Assembly (NCBI RefSeq): GCF_963576545.1
Contig: NC_083655.1
Span: forward strand, 15,082,940 to 15,146,939
Direction: 5' to 3'
DNA: 64,000 nt
Source: Limanda limanda
Taxonomy: Eukaryota > Chordata > Actinopteri > Pleuronectiformes > Pleuronectidae
The position numbers and the translations under genes were made by a program. Positions 52,674 to 64,000 of this stretch are shown here, one piece after another. How positions within the stretch are numbered: position 1 is the first letter of the stretch; every line of letters starts with the position of its first letter. The notes under the pieces are model-generated. The model was not told the origin of the DNA and searched no databases. It saw only the letters and a program-made list of their open reading frames with translations.

Positions 52674-55039
52674 AGCTTGTGTTAAAGTCGATGGAGTCGG
52701 ATACTTAACCTGAAAGTATTGTATCATATGAAAAAATAATAAAATAAAAGTTCTGCATTGAACACTTTTACTCATGGAGTATTATTATAGATTCATGTTT
52801 GATATACCATATAACATGAACAAGTGAGTATATGTGTCATATTTTAAGGTTATATAAGACATTACATAATTATTGTTGCTTTGAAAAACCTTGATCGTTC
52901 ATGTCCTCAACTCATGCACGATATTTTTAGAAACTGATCTTTATAAAGATAAGTTTCCCAAATGTCAAATCTAAATCTCAAGAGGCAGCTGAGGTGAAAA
53001 AATGTAAGTTAATGAGTAAAGAGTGTGATATGACTTCAGACAGGAACATACATCAGCTGCTACAAGCTTCTCCAGACAGTGAAGGTGATGAGTAAAACTA
53101 ATACGACAATTATTCATCTTTTAGTCACAAAATGATAATATTGCATTGACCGTTGTAAGTCTCTACATCTCAGAGGAAGAAATTCTGTCCTCCTCTCTTT
53201 TTTTGCCAGTGAATTTTTCCGACAAGGTGAAACCTGCAAAGAGGAAACTGAAAGGAATGTGTTTTTCTCTGCAGTCACTCCTACGTATCTTTCTATTTCC
53301 TGCTCCTGCCGTGCTATGGACAAGGTGAATCAAGATGGCAGCTTCAGACCTGCTATCTCTGCTTCTTTCATAAAGTGTCTGACCACACAAAGCCTCCAGA
53401 CTCCTCCTGGGAGCAGAGACACCTGCAAAGAGTCAGGACACAAACGCAGGAGTTCACATCGCATTATGGGATGCCTGGGGAAGGACGGAATCAGGTCAAT
53501 GTCCGCCACCTTTATGCATCTGCTCCGTTTGGACTCCGAGGTTTATCACGCTTCCCTCCTCTCTGCCTGGCACTAACCTCGGCTCCAATCTGCCGCGTGC
53601 AGACCTCTGCAGCTTATCCAATCCTGCATGGTGTCCTGAACCCATAACCCAACTCGCCCAAATTGAAATATCATATTAAGTTATAAAACAATACCTGAGA
53701 AGAATTACATGGGCGCGTAATCCAAAAAGTGCATGATTGAAAAGGGATTAGCGGCAGGGAGGAGGAGGAGGGGGGGATGATGTGGCTGCACTGTTTGGGT
53801 GGATTTACACTTTGGTCACAAGCGCAGGGCCGTCTGCCTCGGGCTGATTGTGAATCGGGACAACCCGGTCAGATTTACGTGGCCCATCGAGCGATTTGGG
53901 ATTTGCTTTCTTTACAGGCGCCATCCAGATTTGTCCTGGTTGTGCGGTGTGTGTCCGCCCATGGAAGTCACACCTCGGTGCTTTCAGCTGGATGCGGTGG
54001 CTCTCTCGGCTTCAGTTTTGCCCGCTCAAGGCTAAAATAAATGCACTGTCTCATTTAAATAAGTGTATTTGTATTATTACTGTGAGAAAAAACACACGGA
54101 TATGTAGTCGGACAGAGTTATTTCGGTTTTTGTTTTTACAGTAGGCACACGGGTCAGTTCCTGTTGCCGGTGATAACGATGACAAATTGTCCGTCGTGCT
54201 GAGTCCCAGGGAAATGAAGTCCACGTCTCTGGGGGTTGGTCCACAAATTAGCTTTTGTCAATACCGTGTTCCTAATTTGTCCTCACAGGATATGCTGACA
54301 GTTATATCGGTTACTGTAACCAATGGTGGGAATTGAATCCTATTGGCTTATTCCTGGTGTCATTAGCATAGGAGGATGAATGAGCGGCCATGATTAGAAA
54401 CGGTGCGCCGCCAGAGTCCAGTCGGGTTTCAGCTCGGCAGAAACACACACAGTGACTTTCCAGTTTTTTATATGACGACTACATTTTTGACTTTGGGCTA
54501 TAACAACCAGGGAGGTATGGAAGTTCATCTGGTTATTGAAAGATGCAGGAATTTAAATGGAAATCCACCACTGTAGACAATTATCTCCAATCAAACCAGA
54601 TCACACGATAGAGATTTACACTTTTAGTTTCAGAATGCATTATTCATGATGTTTGTCACAGGGGGCACTGCTTCATTTTACTCAGGTGACCACGAGGTGC
54701 TGAATGATTTATACAGCGTATCCTGCATTTAAAGGGGTGTGAGCTGGTTTACATATTGTTAACTGGTATTGTTTTCATACAGTCGTGTTACAGTCATGTC
54801 AGAGCTGTTATGGAAATGGAACAACAGTGTCCTTGTGTTTTGGGACCGAATGGCAGGGATTGGCCAACACAGATGTGAGCAGCTGGAAAGTGAGTTCTCA
54901 TCTATAATAGGCTGACAACTCAAGGACGAGTCAATGTCGCCAGATAAAAGAAACACACCCACACGTCCTGTCTTCCTTCGACCTGGGACATGAGGGTTTT
55001 GTCGCCACATCTGTCTCCAGGGATGTTCTGGAAGTACAC
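52674..55039. other. Intergenic, no gene seen
   Basis: 53,160-54,050 produces several overlapping open frames on both strands without domains; 54,300-54,420 is unique-looking. No repeat recognised. Confidence 0.5.
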
Positions 55040-55240
55040 TTAGAAAAAAAAATACATTTTCAGATGTGGAATGTAACTGAAGTACATTTACTCTTGTACT
55101 TACGTAGCCTAAAAAATTGCAGTACTTGCACCTTGCTACTTTCTTCTTCAACTCCACTACATTAAGAGGAAAATATTGTACTTTTAATATTCATTTATCA
55201 CTACATTATACTGGATACTTATTAAAAATTTTACACACAA
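55040..55240. mobile_element. Remnant of a common fish interspersed repeat
   Basis: Reads AGATGTGGAATGTAACTGAA, GTACATTTACTCTTGTACTT, then CTCCACTACATTAAGAGG. This wording is typical of a widespread fish non-autonomous DNA-transposon family built on AAGTACATTTACTC and CTCCACTACATTT blocks. The copy is partial, and the ends could not be fixed. Confidence 0.5.
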
Positions 55241-57687
55241 AAACAAATAACATGTATCATTATGTTGAAGTCATAAACTAAACTACAGTGTATACAAATG
55301 TACTGGATAGTATTGTATTGGTCAAAGCATTTTCTTCTTATTTTATTTATAAGCACAAATTACACAAACAAATTTCTTTAGTGGCGTATTGATGATTGAC
55401 TATAACACTTGATTCATGTATTATCAATGGAAAGGGCAGGCTTCGACCTCTTTTAATATAACCCTGGAGACAACGCCCTGGATCTTTATAAGATCATATT
55501 TGGAAAATTGCTTCTATGATTAAACCGAATTGAAATTGCACCCCCAGCCCCCAGGATTATTTATTTTTTCAAGCTGTTTGATTTTGTATCATACTGCATA
55601 AGTTGGAAGTAATTGTTATATGTGATATATGAGTATTGCTGGTCAGTTGTATATGTAGCTTGTCAATGTTTAGTCCTTGTCATATATCTGTATACAAAAA
55701 ACTATCAACATAAATACAAGTTTATGCGCTTGAATACATTTTGTAAATAATTTTGTGATAGCTCGTGACCGTTGTCTTTGCCTAATTCTGTTGCATGCAT
55801 TCGTTTTTGGTACATTTGACAAGTTGGATGAGATTCAAGGGGATGCTCATATTTTCAAGTGAACATTTCAGTGTGAAAATGAAGAGGAGAACGAGTGTAA
55901 TGCTGGCCGGAGCAGATGGGACTGTGATGTCCAAAGAGCTGAGCTGAGCTATAGTGTCCATACCAGCTGAGAGACAGGACTGGAGGGACTGAGGACCTCA
56001 AACATCACGGAGCTCCCTGACTGAGCTGCACAGCTCTTTGGGCATGAGGACATTTAGACAGAATGGAGACAGTTTGTTAAAATGTTCTGCGTGTGCAAGA
56101 AACCCTTGTGTGAGACTGAACTTCAGGCAAGATATGGAGCTCTGTAATGAAACTAACTCACAACTACGACTGACTAAGTTGCACTTCTATTTGTATGTTG
56201 TCAGTTAATATGCAAAACATTTTACAGGGAACTTTGTATAATGAGATACTTTATGTTTAAAAGCATCAATTCACAATTTGAAAGGGTTACTACATCAAAT
56301 TCTAGGATCGACTGCGTACAGGAGACAATATACTGCTTTTTGTATTCTATTGTCTTAGTGTAGGACTCACTCCAATCATCTGTACAGTCACCTATTATTT
56401 AAAATATTGAAACTAAATGCATTGTTTAAAGAATGGAATGATGTGGTTTGGTATCATGTGTTTCTTAAGGGGGTTTAGGTCCTTTGAGTTAGGTCCTTTT
56501 GCTTGTGGCCCCCAAACCCCTAGATACACTCCTGTGAGACATGACATCTCGTCCCTGACTGTCTCATACTCAGAGATCTTAGAGCATCTGAATTGGAAGC
56601 CACTCCATATTCACAAAGTATCATTTTTATATCTAATCTCATAATTTCTCACTAACTGTCTCTGTTATTGTAAAGTTGAAGACGAGAGCGCATGATGTGA
56701 CACCCGGTCAGCGAGTCCTGGACGGTGGTGTCTCTGTCTGTGTCAGCCGTCCTCCTCTGAACAATGGGTCTTGAAATCAGCAAGATTAACCATATTGTCT
56801 ATTGATTTGCTCCTAAATTGCTGTGTGATACAAGGCAAATAATCCCATTTCAAGTTTCAACACTTGTTTCTAATGGTTTCCAAATCATTCCAGGCAGGAA
56901 TGGATCACAATTAGTTTAGCGTTTAGCAGCCGGCAGTGGCCATGCATGCAAAAGTGTGATTCTGGGTTTCACAGCGGCTGCCTGCGCTGCATTTGACACT
57001 TCCATTCTCAGGACCCTGTCCTTTGCTCTGCCTGCAGGGCTTTGTTACTTTCAGGGACCTGCAGAAGCTGAGAAGAGATTCAGACTCTGTGAGTGTGGAT
57101 TTAATCGTTTTTTTCTCACAGAAGTCCCCACAAAAAGAAACTCCATATTTCCCTTTCTCATCAAGGACACGAGGTTTGATATTTGACAATAGTGATTCGA
57201 ACTTGGTCAGATGTGGCGACGTTTGAGAGAAATTCGCACATGATCACGGTTTAAAGACTATAGATCCACAAACACATGTTTGAACATGATCGGGTTCATT
57301 TGTATCATAATAACTATGTGGAACATTTGATCTGATAATTCACATCATCCATCATGTTGAATGTCTGATGCTGCAGTGATGCTAAAAGACATGTTTAGCA
57401 CGGTCACGTATGAAACCACATATGCAGACCCTGGAGATTTGAAATCTGACATAATTGATTATTTGTGAGATAGAAATGCTACACTAAGGTACAGTGTATT
57501 AGGAACCTTGAGTGATTACAAAACAAGGGCCAGAGAATGTTTCTTAGATCTTTCTTTCGTTATATTACTTGTATTTCCTTCTATAAAGTCTTAATGGTAT
57601 ATCATCAGCAGTGGTGAGACAGTGATGAACAATCTCACGTACATTTATCTACATTTAACTGTCCTACTAAATGTAGGATGTTGTGTT
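55241..57687. other. Intergenic, no gene seen
   Basis: AT-rich with chance frames. 56,930-57,190 is open in three frames without any recognisable domain. Confidence 0.5.
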
Positions 57688-58012
57688 TCAGAATCCGAAT
57701 CAGGGTTTTTGCCAAGTAGGTTAACACATACAGGGAATTTGCTGCTGTGTGTTTGTGCAAGCATAAATAATATATATATATAAATATATGAAACAAAATT
57801 AAATATAAAATATTATAAACACTAGAGAATGGATTGTTCAAAGTACAGTTAGTCTGTTATTGACCACAGGAAGTTGAAGTGTCACAGACGAGGACATTAG
57901 TTCAGTACAGTGACTTATTGATGAGGTCAGAAGCGGTCGGGGTAGAAAACTCTTTTTTAGGCAGGAGGTTTTGGTCCTGATGGCCCTCAGCATCCCTCCA
58001 CTTCCCTCTGGC
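57688..58012 (-). mobile_element. LINE-type 3' end, minus strand
   Basis: Read on the minus strand the segment ends with AATTCCCTGTATGTGTTAAC, CTACTTGGCAAAAACCCTG and ATTCGGATTCTGA. This is a degraded form of the tail seen in sense orientation at 24,060-24,115. Upstream on that strand lies GAGGGCCATCAGGACCAAA. Any coding part is lost. An AT microsatellite (57,768-57,790) lies within it. Confidence 0.55.
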
Positions 58013-60284
58013 AAATAAATGTCAGCTCTTCAATAACAGAACATTTAAGGTCGAGAAAAACAATTCAAGGCCAGATTTACATTTTAGATTGTTCGAGGGG
58101 CTTTGATTTGATATTTAAATAACTTTACCTTCCTTTTCTCCATTCATCATCCTCATAACTAAAATACTCAATAAGTTTATATTCTCTCTACCTGAACTCT
58201 ATCATACGGACTCCTGCCTATTCACTGCATTCCTCCAAGGAACCTCAGCTGTGTTGCCATCCCTGCCCACAAGACAATCCCAGTCCAGACTGTTCTGATG
58301 TTTGTGGTTGGTCGATTTTTTTTCTTTTTACTCTTCATAGGCACAACATGCTTGAATCTCAAGTTGTTTCTGAAGGACGTCTTTAAAGCTGCATTCACTT
58401 AAGATACAAAAATATAAATAAAGGAAGTACATTGTTTTTTTTCAGCCAGTAGCTGCTCATAACATTTTACAATCTGTCTACAATGAGAAGAAATACCTGC
58501 GTGGTCGCAGGTTGAGAGCCACAAAACAGCCTGTTGGACTTTAAATGTGGCTTATTTATAAATGGGACTGGGTCATGAGTCACTCTTATAGGAATCTGAC
58601 TGACAATGGCCCTGATTAATGAACACTATAGCTCGTGATTCGTTTCCAATGCGTTCATTAGAGAGCGGCTTCACGTTTCGATCTGATGACACTGAAGTGA
58701 ATGGAGCCCGTATTTCAAGTGATGATGGCGCTTCAGTTCAACACATTAGAATCTATGAGTGGTTGTTAACTGCTGTGTAATTACGCTGAATAAAAGGTGC
58801 TTTATGCTTTAATACTGAGCCACAAGTTGTGGCTCCAAGTCAGTGCCTGGATCAGAAAAGGTTTGATCCGCACGCTGTCTTTGGTTTGACCTGAGTAATG
58901 TCCCCGAAAAAACAATTCTATTTTGTGTGTCTAAAAAAAAAAAATTACCAGACTGTATCAATTATTGGTATTGGTATAACATTAATATTTATTTAAATCA
59001 TACCAACACACAATTCATATTAATTTTATAAATATTTTAAATATTTAAGGTTTCATTTTTATGTATTTAAATTCACAACAAGAAAGCTGCTTTTATGGAA
59101 TTTATATTTGTCATTTTATTTATTGTTTTTCTGGATTTTGTTATTCTGTATCAGTTGTATGAAAATATAATTATTGGCAGCTTATTCTGAAGTTTTGTCA
59201 ACAATCCGTAAGATATAAATAGAAAACAGAACTTTCTAAAGTCATAATCCTCCCAATAAAGACTCACATGGTGCTCAGAGCCACATTAAGAGAGCAGCCA
59301 ACCGACAGCACAGTAGTTCTGTGCTTTCATATGGAGGTTTAAACCTGCATGGAGAAGGGTGAAAAATTACTGCTAGGAATGTTAAAACACACCAGAGGTT
59401 CTTCTTGCATTTTACAAGTCAAGAGTCGTGACACATGAAAAAGTAAAAGTATTTATTGCATCTTTGTTCCCACTTGTTTCATAATGAACACAGCTGGCAA
59501 AACAAAAAGATTTCTCTTTTACTTATTCTCTAACAAAACAGTACAATGCAGCGAAGGCGACAAACACACCTTGCTTTGACTCTGAGGTTTGAATTAGTGT
59601 CTGATCTGGGACCAGATCCCACATTTTGGCCAATTATCAGTGATTCATCATTAAATGTGGCCATTAAACTGTGAACTTTAATTCACAGTTTTTGTTAATT
59701 ACAGCTGACTGGTAGTAGTGCCCACTATGGCTGGAGAGAAAACATTGATACACTACAATAATGTTTTGGTTATCAGTGGTTTCAGTCTGCAGATGTGTGT
59801 GTGTGTATGTGTGTGTGTGTTCTAAACCAAATCTATGAACCAAATTGTGAATTAAAAAGAGAATCTGAACAGAAGTCAAAGTCAGGCACCTCCTGTGCGA
59901 TGCATCTGCTCCAAGTCAATATATTGTTTTAATCCTCATCCGAATGCAGTTCTTGGATCAGATTCTACACCGTATGCATGAATGAATGTATTAGAATGTC
60001 AAAAGTCTGCGGCGTGACGCGGAATTTATTCGGCAGCTTTGGGAAACCTACATCCACTCCACTGGTCTGACGTTCAGGGCGGGTTTTATTCTCCAATGTG
60101 ACTCTTTAAATACGGTTTTCATGCTGTTTGCGCCGTGACGTGAATACAAAGATGCTCATCCCCTTTACGACTGCAGTGTTGTGACATGAAAATGGTCGAA
60201 TGAGGAATACAAAACACATCTGTGTGGGTTTATAACAACAGGTATAGAAAGGTTGTCGAGAAGTTTTGCAATTTAGGTGTCAAA
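58013..60284. other. Intergenic, no gene seen
   Basis: AT-rich with short homopolymers (A12 at 58,933-58,944) and a small GT run (59,795-59,820). No gene recognised. The left end of the prmt6 transcript may lie here if a later poly(A) signal is used. Confidence 0.5.
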
Positions 60285-60287
60285 TTA

Positions 60288-60873
60288 TTTATTAGGCAGG
60301 AACACAACATCAAAGCTTCAATTGAACTGCATGTGCTGCAGTTCACAGGTTAGGTGACAGTCGCTGCTGCATGAGTCTGTGGGTCCATCCATAACCACCA
60401 CATCTCCATTGGAAAACTGCATTTACAAACAAAAACAATCTGTCCACACAAGCGTTTCCGATCCAGAACGGTTTGAATCCCCGTTCAAACCAACATGCCT
60501 GACAACGCACATCACATGTGTAACACTGGGGATGCGTGTGCTGGTGTAAATGGGACTTGCTCAAATAAAAGCGTGTCTTCTTCACCTATAAAGATGCAGT
60601 ATCATATTAAAAAGCAGAATTTAACTTCACAACAGGGGCAGCAGCATTTCCTAAACTGTTAGAGGAGTGTGGACCGTGGCAGAGCTGATGCGTTTTCAAA
60701 CAAAGAGGTAGTAGTATGGATGAGGCCTGTGGGTCAGGGAGTCTGCTGCAGCCCCTTCATTCATCCCCCTGAACCAGTGGGGATCTAACGGTTTTACCTG
60801 ACAGAAATAACGGATGACCACACCGGTGGCCCTCGTCTGTAAACCCACAGAGACTAACCAGTAAACTACAGTC
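60288..60873 (-). other. prmt6: prmt6 3' UTR with candidate poly(A) signal
   Basis: Downstream of the prmt6 stop on the minus strand there is no competing gene. The first AATAAA hexamer on that strand lies at 60,288-60,293 (TTTATT on the plus strand), giving a 3' UTR of roughly 0.6 kb. A second hexamer lies at 60,085-60,090. The exact cleavage site is not visible from sequence alone. Confidence 0.45.
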
Positions 60874-61926
60874 TTAAGACTGGGCCTCGGCGCTCCAGTC
60901 CGAGATGGAGAAGGTCTTGCCCTGTTTCTTCTCCTCTCCTATAGTGAAGTCCACGTGGATGCATACGTGTCTGGAGCTCTCCTCCGAGGGGAACAGGCAG
61001 ATCTCGCCCTCCACCACCGTGTCCTGCACCACCTCCACCGGGGCGTCCAGGTACAGCACCGCCTGCTTCCAGTGGGTCTCGGGCATGAAGGGGGACGTGG
61101 AGAGCACCAGGGGCTTGTTGTCCGGGCAGGGGAAGGTCACCGTGAAGAACACGCAGAAGGCTCCGAGCGACGCGGAGCCGAACGCCTCGCAGCGGAAGGG
61201 CCCGCGGACGGACCGCAGCTCCTCCGCGGTCACGGTGTGCAGGTCCAGCTCGGCGAAGCGCGCCGGGTGCGAGAGCACGTCCTGGCCCGACACCGTGTTC
61301 ATCGTGATCTCAGAGTTCATGATGCACCGCTGGGCGAAGCTGCTCATGCAGGACATGTCCACGCCGTACTGCTCCTCCACCGTGTACCAGAAGTTCAGCC
61401 GGTCCTCCACCACCGGGTCGTTGATGGGCGCGATGAACAGCTCGGCCCGGTTGGGCAGGATGAGGCCGCCGGGCTTCAGCCACTTGTCCCGGGCGAACAG
61501 CACCGAGTTGAGCATGGACTCGTGGAGCAGCGCGTAGCCCATCCACTCGCTGACGATCACGTCCACTTGCTCGGGGAGCTCCGCGGTCTCCAGCGTGCCC
61601 CGGATCACCTCCACGCGGTCCTGGAGGTTGTTCTGGCGGATGATCCTCGCCGCCTGCTCCGCGATGGAGCACGCCTCGACGGCGTACACCTTCTTGGCTC
61701 CGGCCTGTGCGCAGAAGATGCTCAAAACGCCGGTTCCCGCACCGACGTCCAGCACCACCTTGCCCCGGATCAGCTCGGCGTTCCTCAGGATCGCGGTCCG
61801 GTACGTGTTGGTCCGCTGGTAGTCGGCGATCATCTCTTCGTGGATGGTCACATCTGTGTAGCTGTTGAAATAAAGTCTATCTTGACGGGTTTTGTCCAAT
61901 TTTCGCTTCTTCACAACATGAGACAT
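60874..61926 (-). CDS. prmt6: Protein arginine N-methyltransferase 6, complete single-exon gene
   Basis: A 350-residue uninterrupted reading frame with ATG start and TAA stop. Seen in the protein: a basic nuclear-signal-like start (KKRK, residues 6-9), the PRMT YFxSYxD signature (19-25), SAM-binding motif I VLDVGAGTG (58-66) followed by the acidic ribose-binding strand VYAVEA (80-85), the double-E loop SEWMGYALLHE (126-136, both catalytic glutamates present) and the THW loop (284-286) before the C-terminal beta-barrel. Known for the family: type I enzyme, asymmetric dimethylation of arginine, notably histone H3 Arg2, acting in the nucleus. Intronless coding is usual for vertebrate PRMT6, and the length is slightly below the human protein because of a shorter N-terminus. 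The gene is much richer in GC and CpG than its surroundings. The start is fixed by the first in-frame ATG, with an ETS/ZNF143-type promoter just upstream. All key residues are intact, so I infer it is functional. Confidence 0.97.
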   Translation of the reverse strand: MSHVVKKRKLDKTRQDRLYFNSYTDVTIHEEMIADYQRTNTYRTAILRNAELIRGKVVLDVGAGTGVLSIFCAQAGAKKVYAVEACSIAEQAARIIRQNNLQDRVEVIRGTLETAELPEQVDVIVSEWMGYALLHESMLNSVLFARDKWLKPGGLILPNRAELFIAPINDPVVEDRLNFWYTVEEQYGVDMSCMSSFAQRCIMNSEITMNTVSGQDVLSHPARFAELDLHTVTAEELRSVRGPFRCEAFGSASLGAFCVFFTVTFPCPDNKPLVLSTSPFMPETHWKQAVLYLDAPVEVVQDTVVEGEICLFPSEESSRHVCIHVDFTIGEEKKQGKTFSISDWSAEAQS

Positions 61927-61939
61927 CTTCCTTTCAGAG

Positions 61940-62060
61940 AACCGCTAACAACTGCTCTGTTAACTTCCGCTACTTCCGGGCTCATCATCCTGGGAGTTGT
62001 AGTTTAACACGACAAACAAGAGGAGAGGCATGCGGTTTAAAAAACTACAACTCCCATAGA
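61940..62060 (-). promoter_or_regulatory. prmt6 core promoter: paired ETS and inverted ZNF143/STAF-type sites
   Basis: Immediately upstream of the prmt6 ATG there are two ETS-type sites read on the minus strand: CCGGAAGT and GCGGAAGT, close to 61,960-61,980. Two copies of the ZNF143/STAF core ACTACAACTCCCA follow. One is on the minus strand at about 61,985-62,004 and continues as ACTACAACTCCCAGGATG, and one is on the plus strand at about 62,042-62,057. The two copies face each other about 40 bp apart. No TATA box was seen. ETS plus ZNF143 architecture is known for TATA-less housekeeping promoters and fits a ubiquitous chromatin enzyme. The symmetrical layout could allow divergent initiation, but no gene was recognised on the other side. 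Confidence 0.6.
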
Positions 62061-64000
62061 CAAAGAACAGTGACGCAGGGGTTCTGCTGCTGCGTTCAAA
62101 GTCAGGGGGAATATTGTAAATGTGAGCTCTTACTCGCTGCATTACATTTACCGGTACTCATTTATCAAACTATTTGGTCCAAAGCAATTCCCAACCGACA
62201 GACTTCAGTGAAGAAGGAGAGCCTGAAATATGGATCATGTAAATAAATGCAGTTAAAATTAGGTTCTAAATTGTTTTTGTTTTTAAATTAACAAGATGGT
62301 TCATAATCCTTGCATTTTCGGTCTAGAGAATGACAAAGTGGGTAACATCTTTATAGAATAATCTCTGGTTACTTATTAGTTTGTTGTGCTGTGCAGGCAC
62401 CTCAGGACTTTCGGAATTTTCAGACAAAAAGTACAAGGATTTTAAGATCTCTCGTTTCGTATTTTATGATAACAGAAAAATAATCTTGTGACTTAAAATA
62501 GAAGATTGTTGTTCCCAAGTGAATGGTGTATACTTAGGTACAGTGTGGCACATTGGAGTGTTAGGAGAGGAGGTGCTGTCAGAAGACTGTATAGTAGAGT
62601 TCAATCAATGGATGCAGACTCACAAGTCTCATTAGTGGCTTGAATTTAATCTGGTGACTGTGGATGGTCAATGGAGCTGAAAGAGCAGCGTAGGTCATGT
62701 ACACGTTCACTGCACGTGAAGGGAGGCCCGCCACAGGGGCAGATAAGTAGTAGATAACTGTGGCTTGTATCAAGAGTGAGGTGACAAACTGAGTCACAAC
62801 CGGGAGACAAATAAAACATGATCCGAGGACGGCTGGTCAACAAACATGACCCCCAGGTTTTCTCGTGACCTTTGTGGGTGTAAGAGATAAAGAGGCGATT
62901 TTGATGTTAAGCTGGTGAGACTAATTTGCATACGTGACTTACAGTTCAGTCTTAAGAGGTTTTAGTTGTAGGAGGTGTTCTCTAATCCACGTGGATGCAA
63001 CACAGAGAAGGACATGGGCTCATCTGGCAGGAGCTTGAAGGTTTAGTTGAAAATCATCTGCAAAGAAGTGATACGAGAAGAGACGCATTGGAACCAAGGA
63101 AGTGGTGTGTATTGCATAGTATGATGGGAAACACCTTGCTTGGGCCTAATAGCAGAGCCAGGTCCATTTACATGTAAAACTACCTCCACCATGTTTCAAA
63201 TAGAAAAAAGTGTATCAATGTCAATTGGATGAAAATGTCATATAAAGACTTGATACAATCAAAGATGTACCTAACCAATATTTACAGTGTTCTAATGTTC
63301 TTTTCAAACCAGGACACGACTGTGTACAGATTCTACAGTGTCAGATGATTTGTCAGATCTTTGATTATAAATAATGAATTTCAGTATCGAACATTTTAAT
63401 GCACTGCAATGGTGAATCATGAATTTAACGGTAGTGCGTCATCGTGTTTACATGTCTAAATGGTACTACTCTATTAACAGGTGATGTACTGGAGTTAATA
63501 CAGAGGAGCAATATGGTTTAATTCAAAGATCAGGGTGCTTTGGGATTTAAAATGTTTCAATGTGTTGAGGAGGAAATTTTGAGCCGCTCATGAGTTGTTG
63601 ATGATAATGATGATAGTAAAAAATTCAATGCCAAAATAGCAAGAGAAGGAGTGGATGGAACATATGTAATACTGTTTCTGCTCTCTTAATTCAGGTCAGG
63701 CCGGAACCACAGTAGAAATAAGTTATTTTAGTGTTTTTATCCTGTGCCATGCTCCAGTTGGAAGCAGAGCACTTTGTTTTCTTCATTTGCCGCTTGAGGT
63801 TTGTTTTTTAATCATCTATGTTGTACATTTTTCACACTGTATTATTTTTTTTCTCTCTGTGTTTCCTTTCTTTTAAGTGTGTGGACAAATGTGTCTTGTG
63901 AGGGTAATTGTACGACAAATCAAACCCGAACCAGGCAGTGAGTTGTGACATCACTGGATTTTCACATCATAATAAATGGAGCTCTTGCTATTTAGGGTTT
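62061..64000. other. Intergenic upstream of prmt6, no gene seen
   Basis: AT-rich. Minus-strand frames near 62,579-62,843 have no domain. A T-rich patch lies at 63,845-63,856. No exon, RNA gene or transposon recognised to the window end. Confidence 0.5.

Noticed and set aside
53259..54144. Cluster of overlapping plus-strand open frames
   Set aside because: Three frames are open over the same bases without domains or consistent splice sites; chance in moderately GC-rich sequence.
60955..62007. 350-codon plus-strand open frame opposite prmt6
   Set aside because: It lies on the antisense strand of a GC-rich gene, is full of low-complexity His/Glu/Val/Arg text and has no domain. It is a by-product of prmt6 codon usage.

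Overview
The window looks like ordinary nuclear DNA from a ray-finned fish, most likely a percomorph teleost. The evidence is an AT-rich background with very large introns, long pure GT/CA microsatellites, fish-type hAT, Tc1, LINE and tRNA-SINE remnants, and two vertebrate genes. These two are an intronless PRMT6 (protein arginine methyltransferase 6) and the first coding exon of NTNG1 (netrin-G1). Both are on the minus strand in the order PRMT6 then NTNG1. From memory, this is the neighbour order and relative orientation at the human 1p13 locus, so the block appears conserved between fish and mammals. No bacterial-type operon, CRISPR array, rRNA or tRNA gene was seen.

Layout: 1-37,050 is read as part of a very large ntng1 intron; no further ntng1 exon was recognised there, and the next coding exon lies beyond the left edge. 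The intron carries the most striking structure of the window, a nested transposon at 3,397-10,502. There a young LTR retroelement (two apparently identical 623-bp LTRs, 5-bp target duplication) sits 9 bp from the end of an older non-autonomous hAT element that keeps its own 8-bp target duplication. Smaller items in the intron are a second hAT-like MITE, a tRNA-SINE tail, a LINE 3' end, a perfect 21-bp hairpin, a fold-back repeat and several microsatellites. The ntng1 exon is at 37,051-37,407.

37,408-60,250 is ntng1 upstream sequence. It includes a GC- and CpG-rich stretch (about 44-49 kb) that is the best candidate for the ntng1 promoter and non-coding first exon(s), a (TCA)n tract of about 50 units, a 253-bp hAT MITE with intact ends, a decayed Tc1-like transposase copy and LINE tails. 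60,288-62,060 is prmt6 with its 3' UTR and a compact ETS/ZNF143-type promoter. 62,060-64,000 holds nothing recognisable.

The two host genes have unrelated known roles: nuclear histone arginine methylation for PRMT6 and neuronal surface adhesion for netrin-G1. I found no convincing new multi-gene system. The best leads are the nested insertion, the trans-mobilised nature of the decayed LTR element, and the structured non-coding segments listed as findings.
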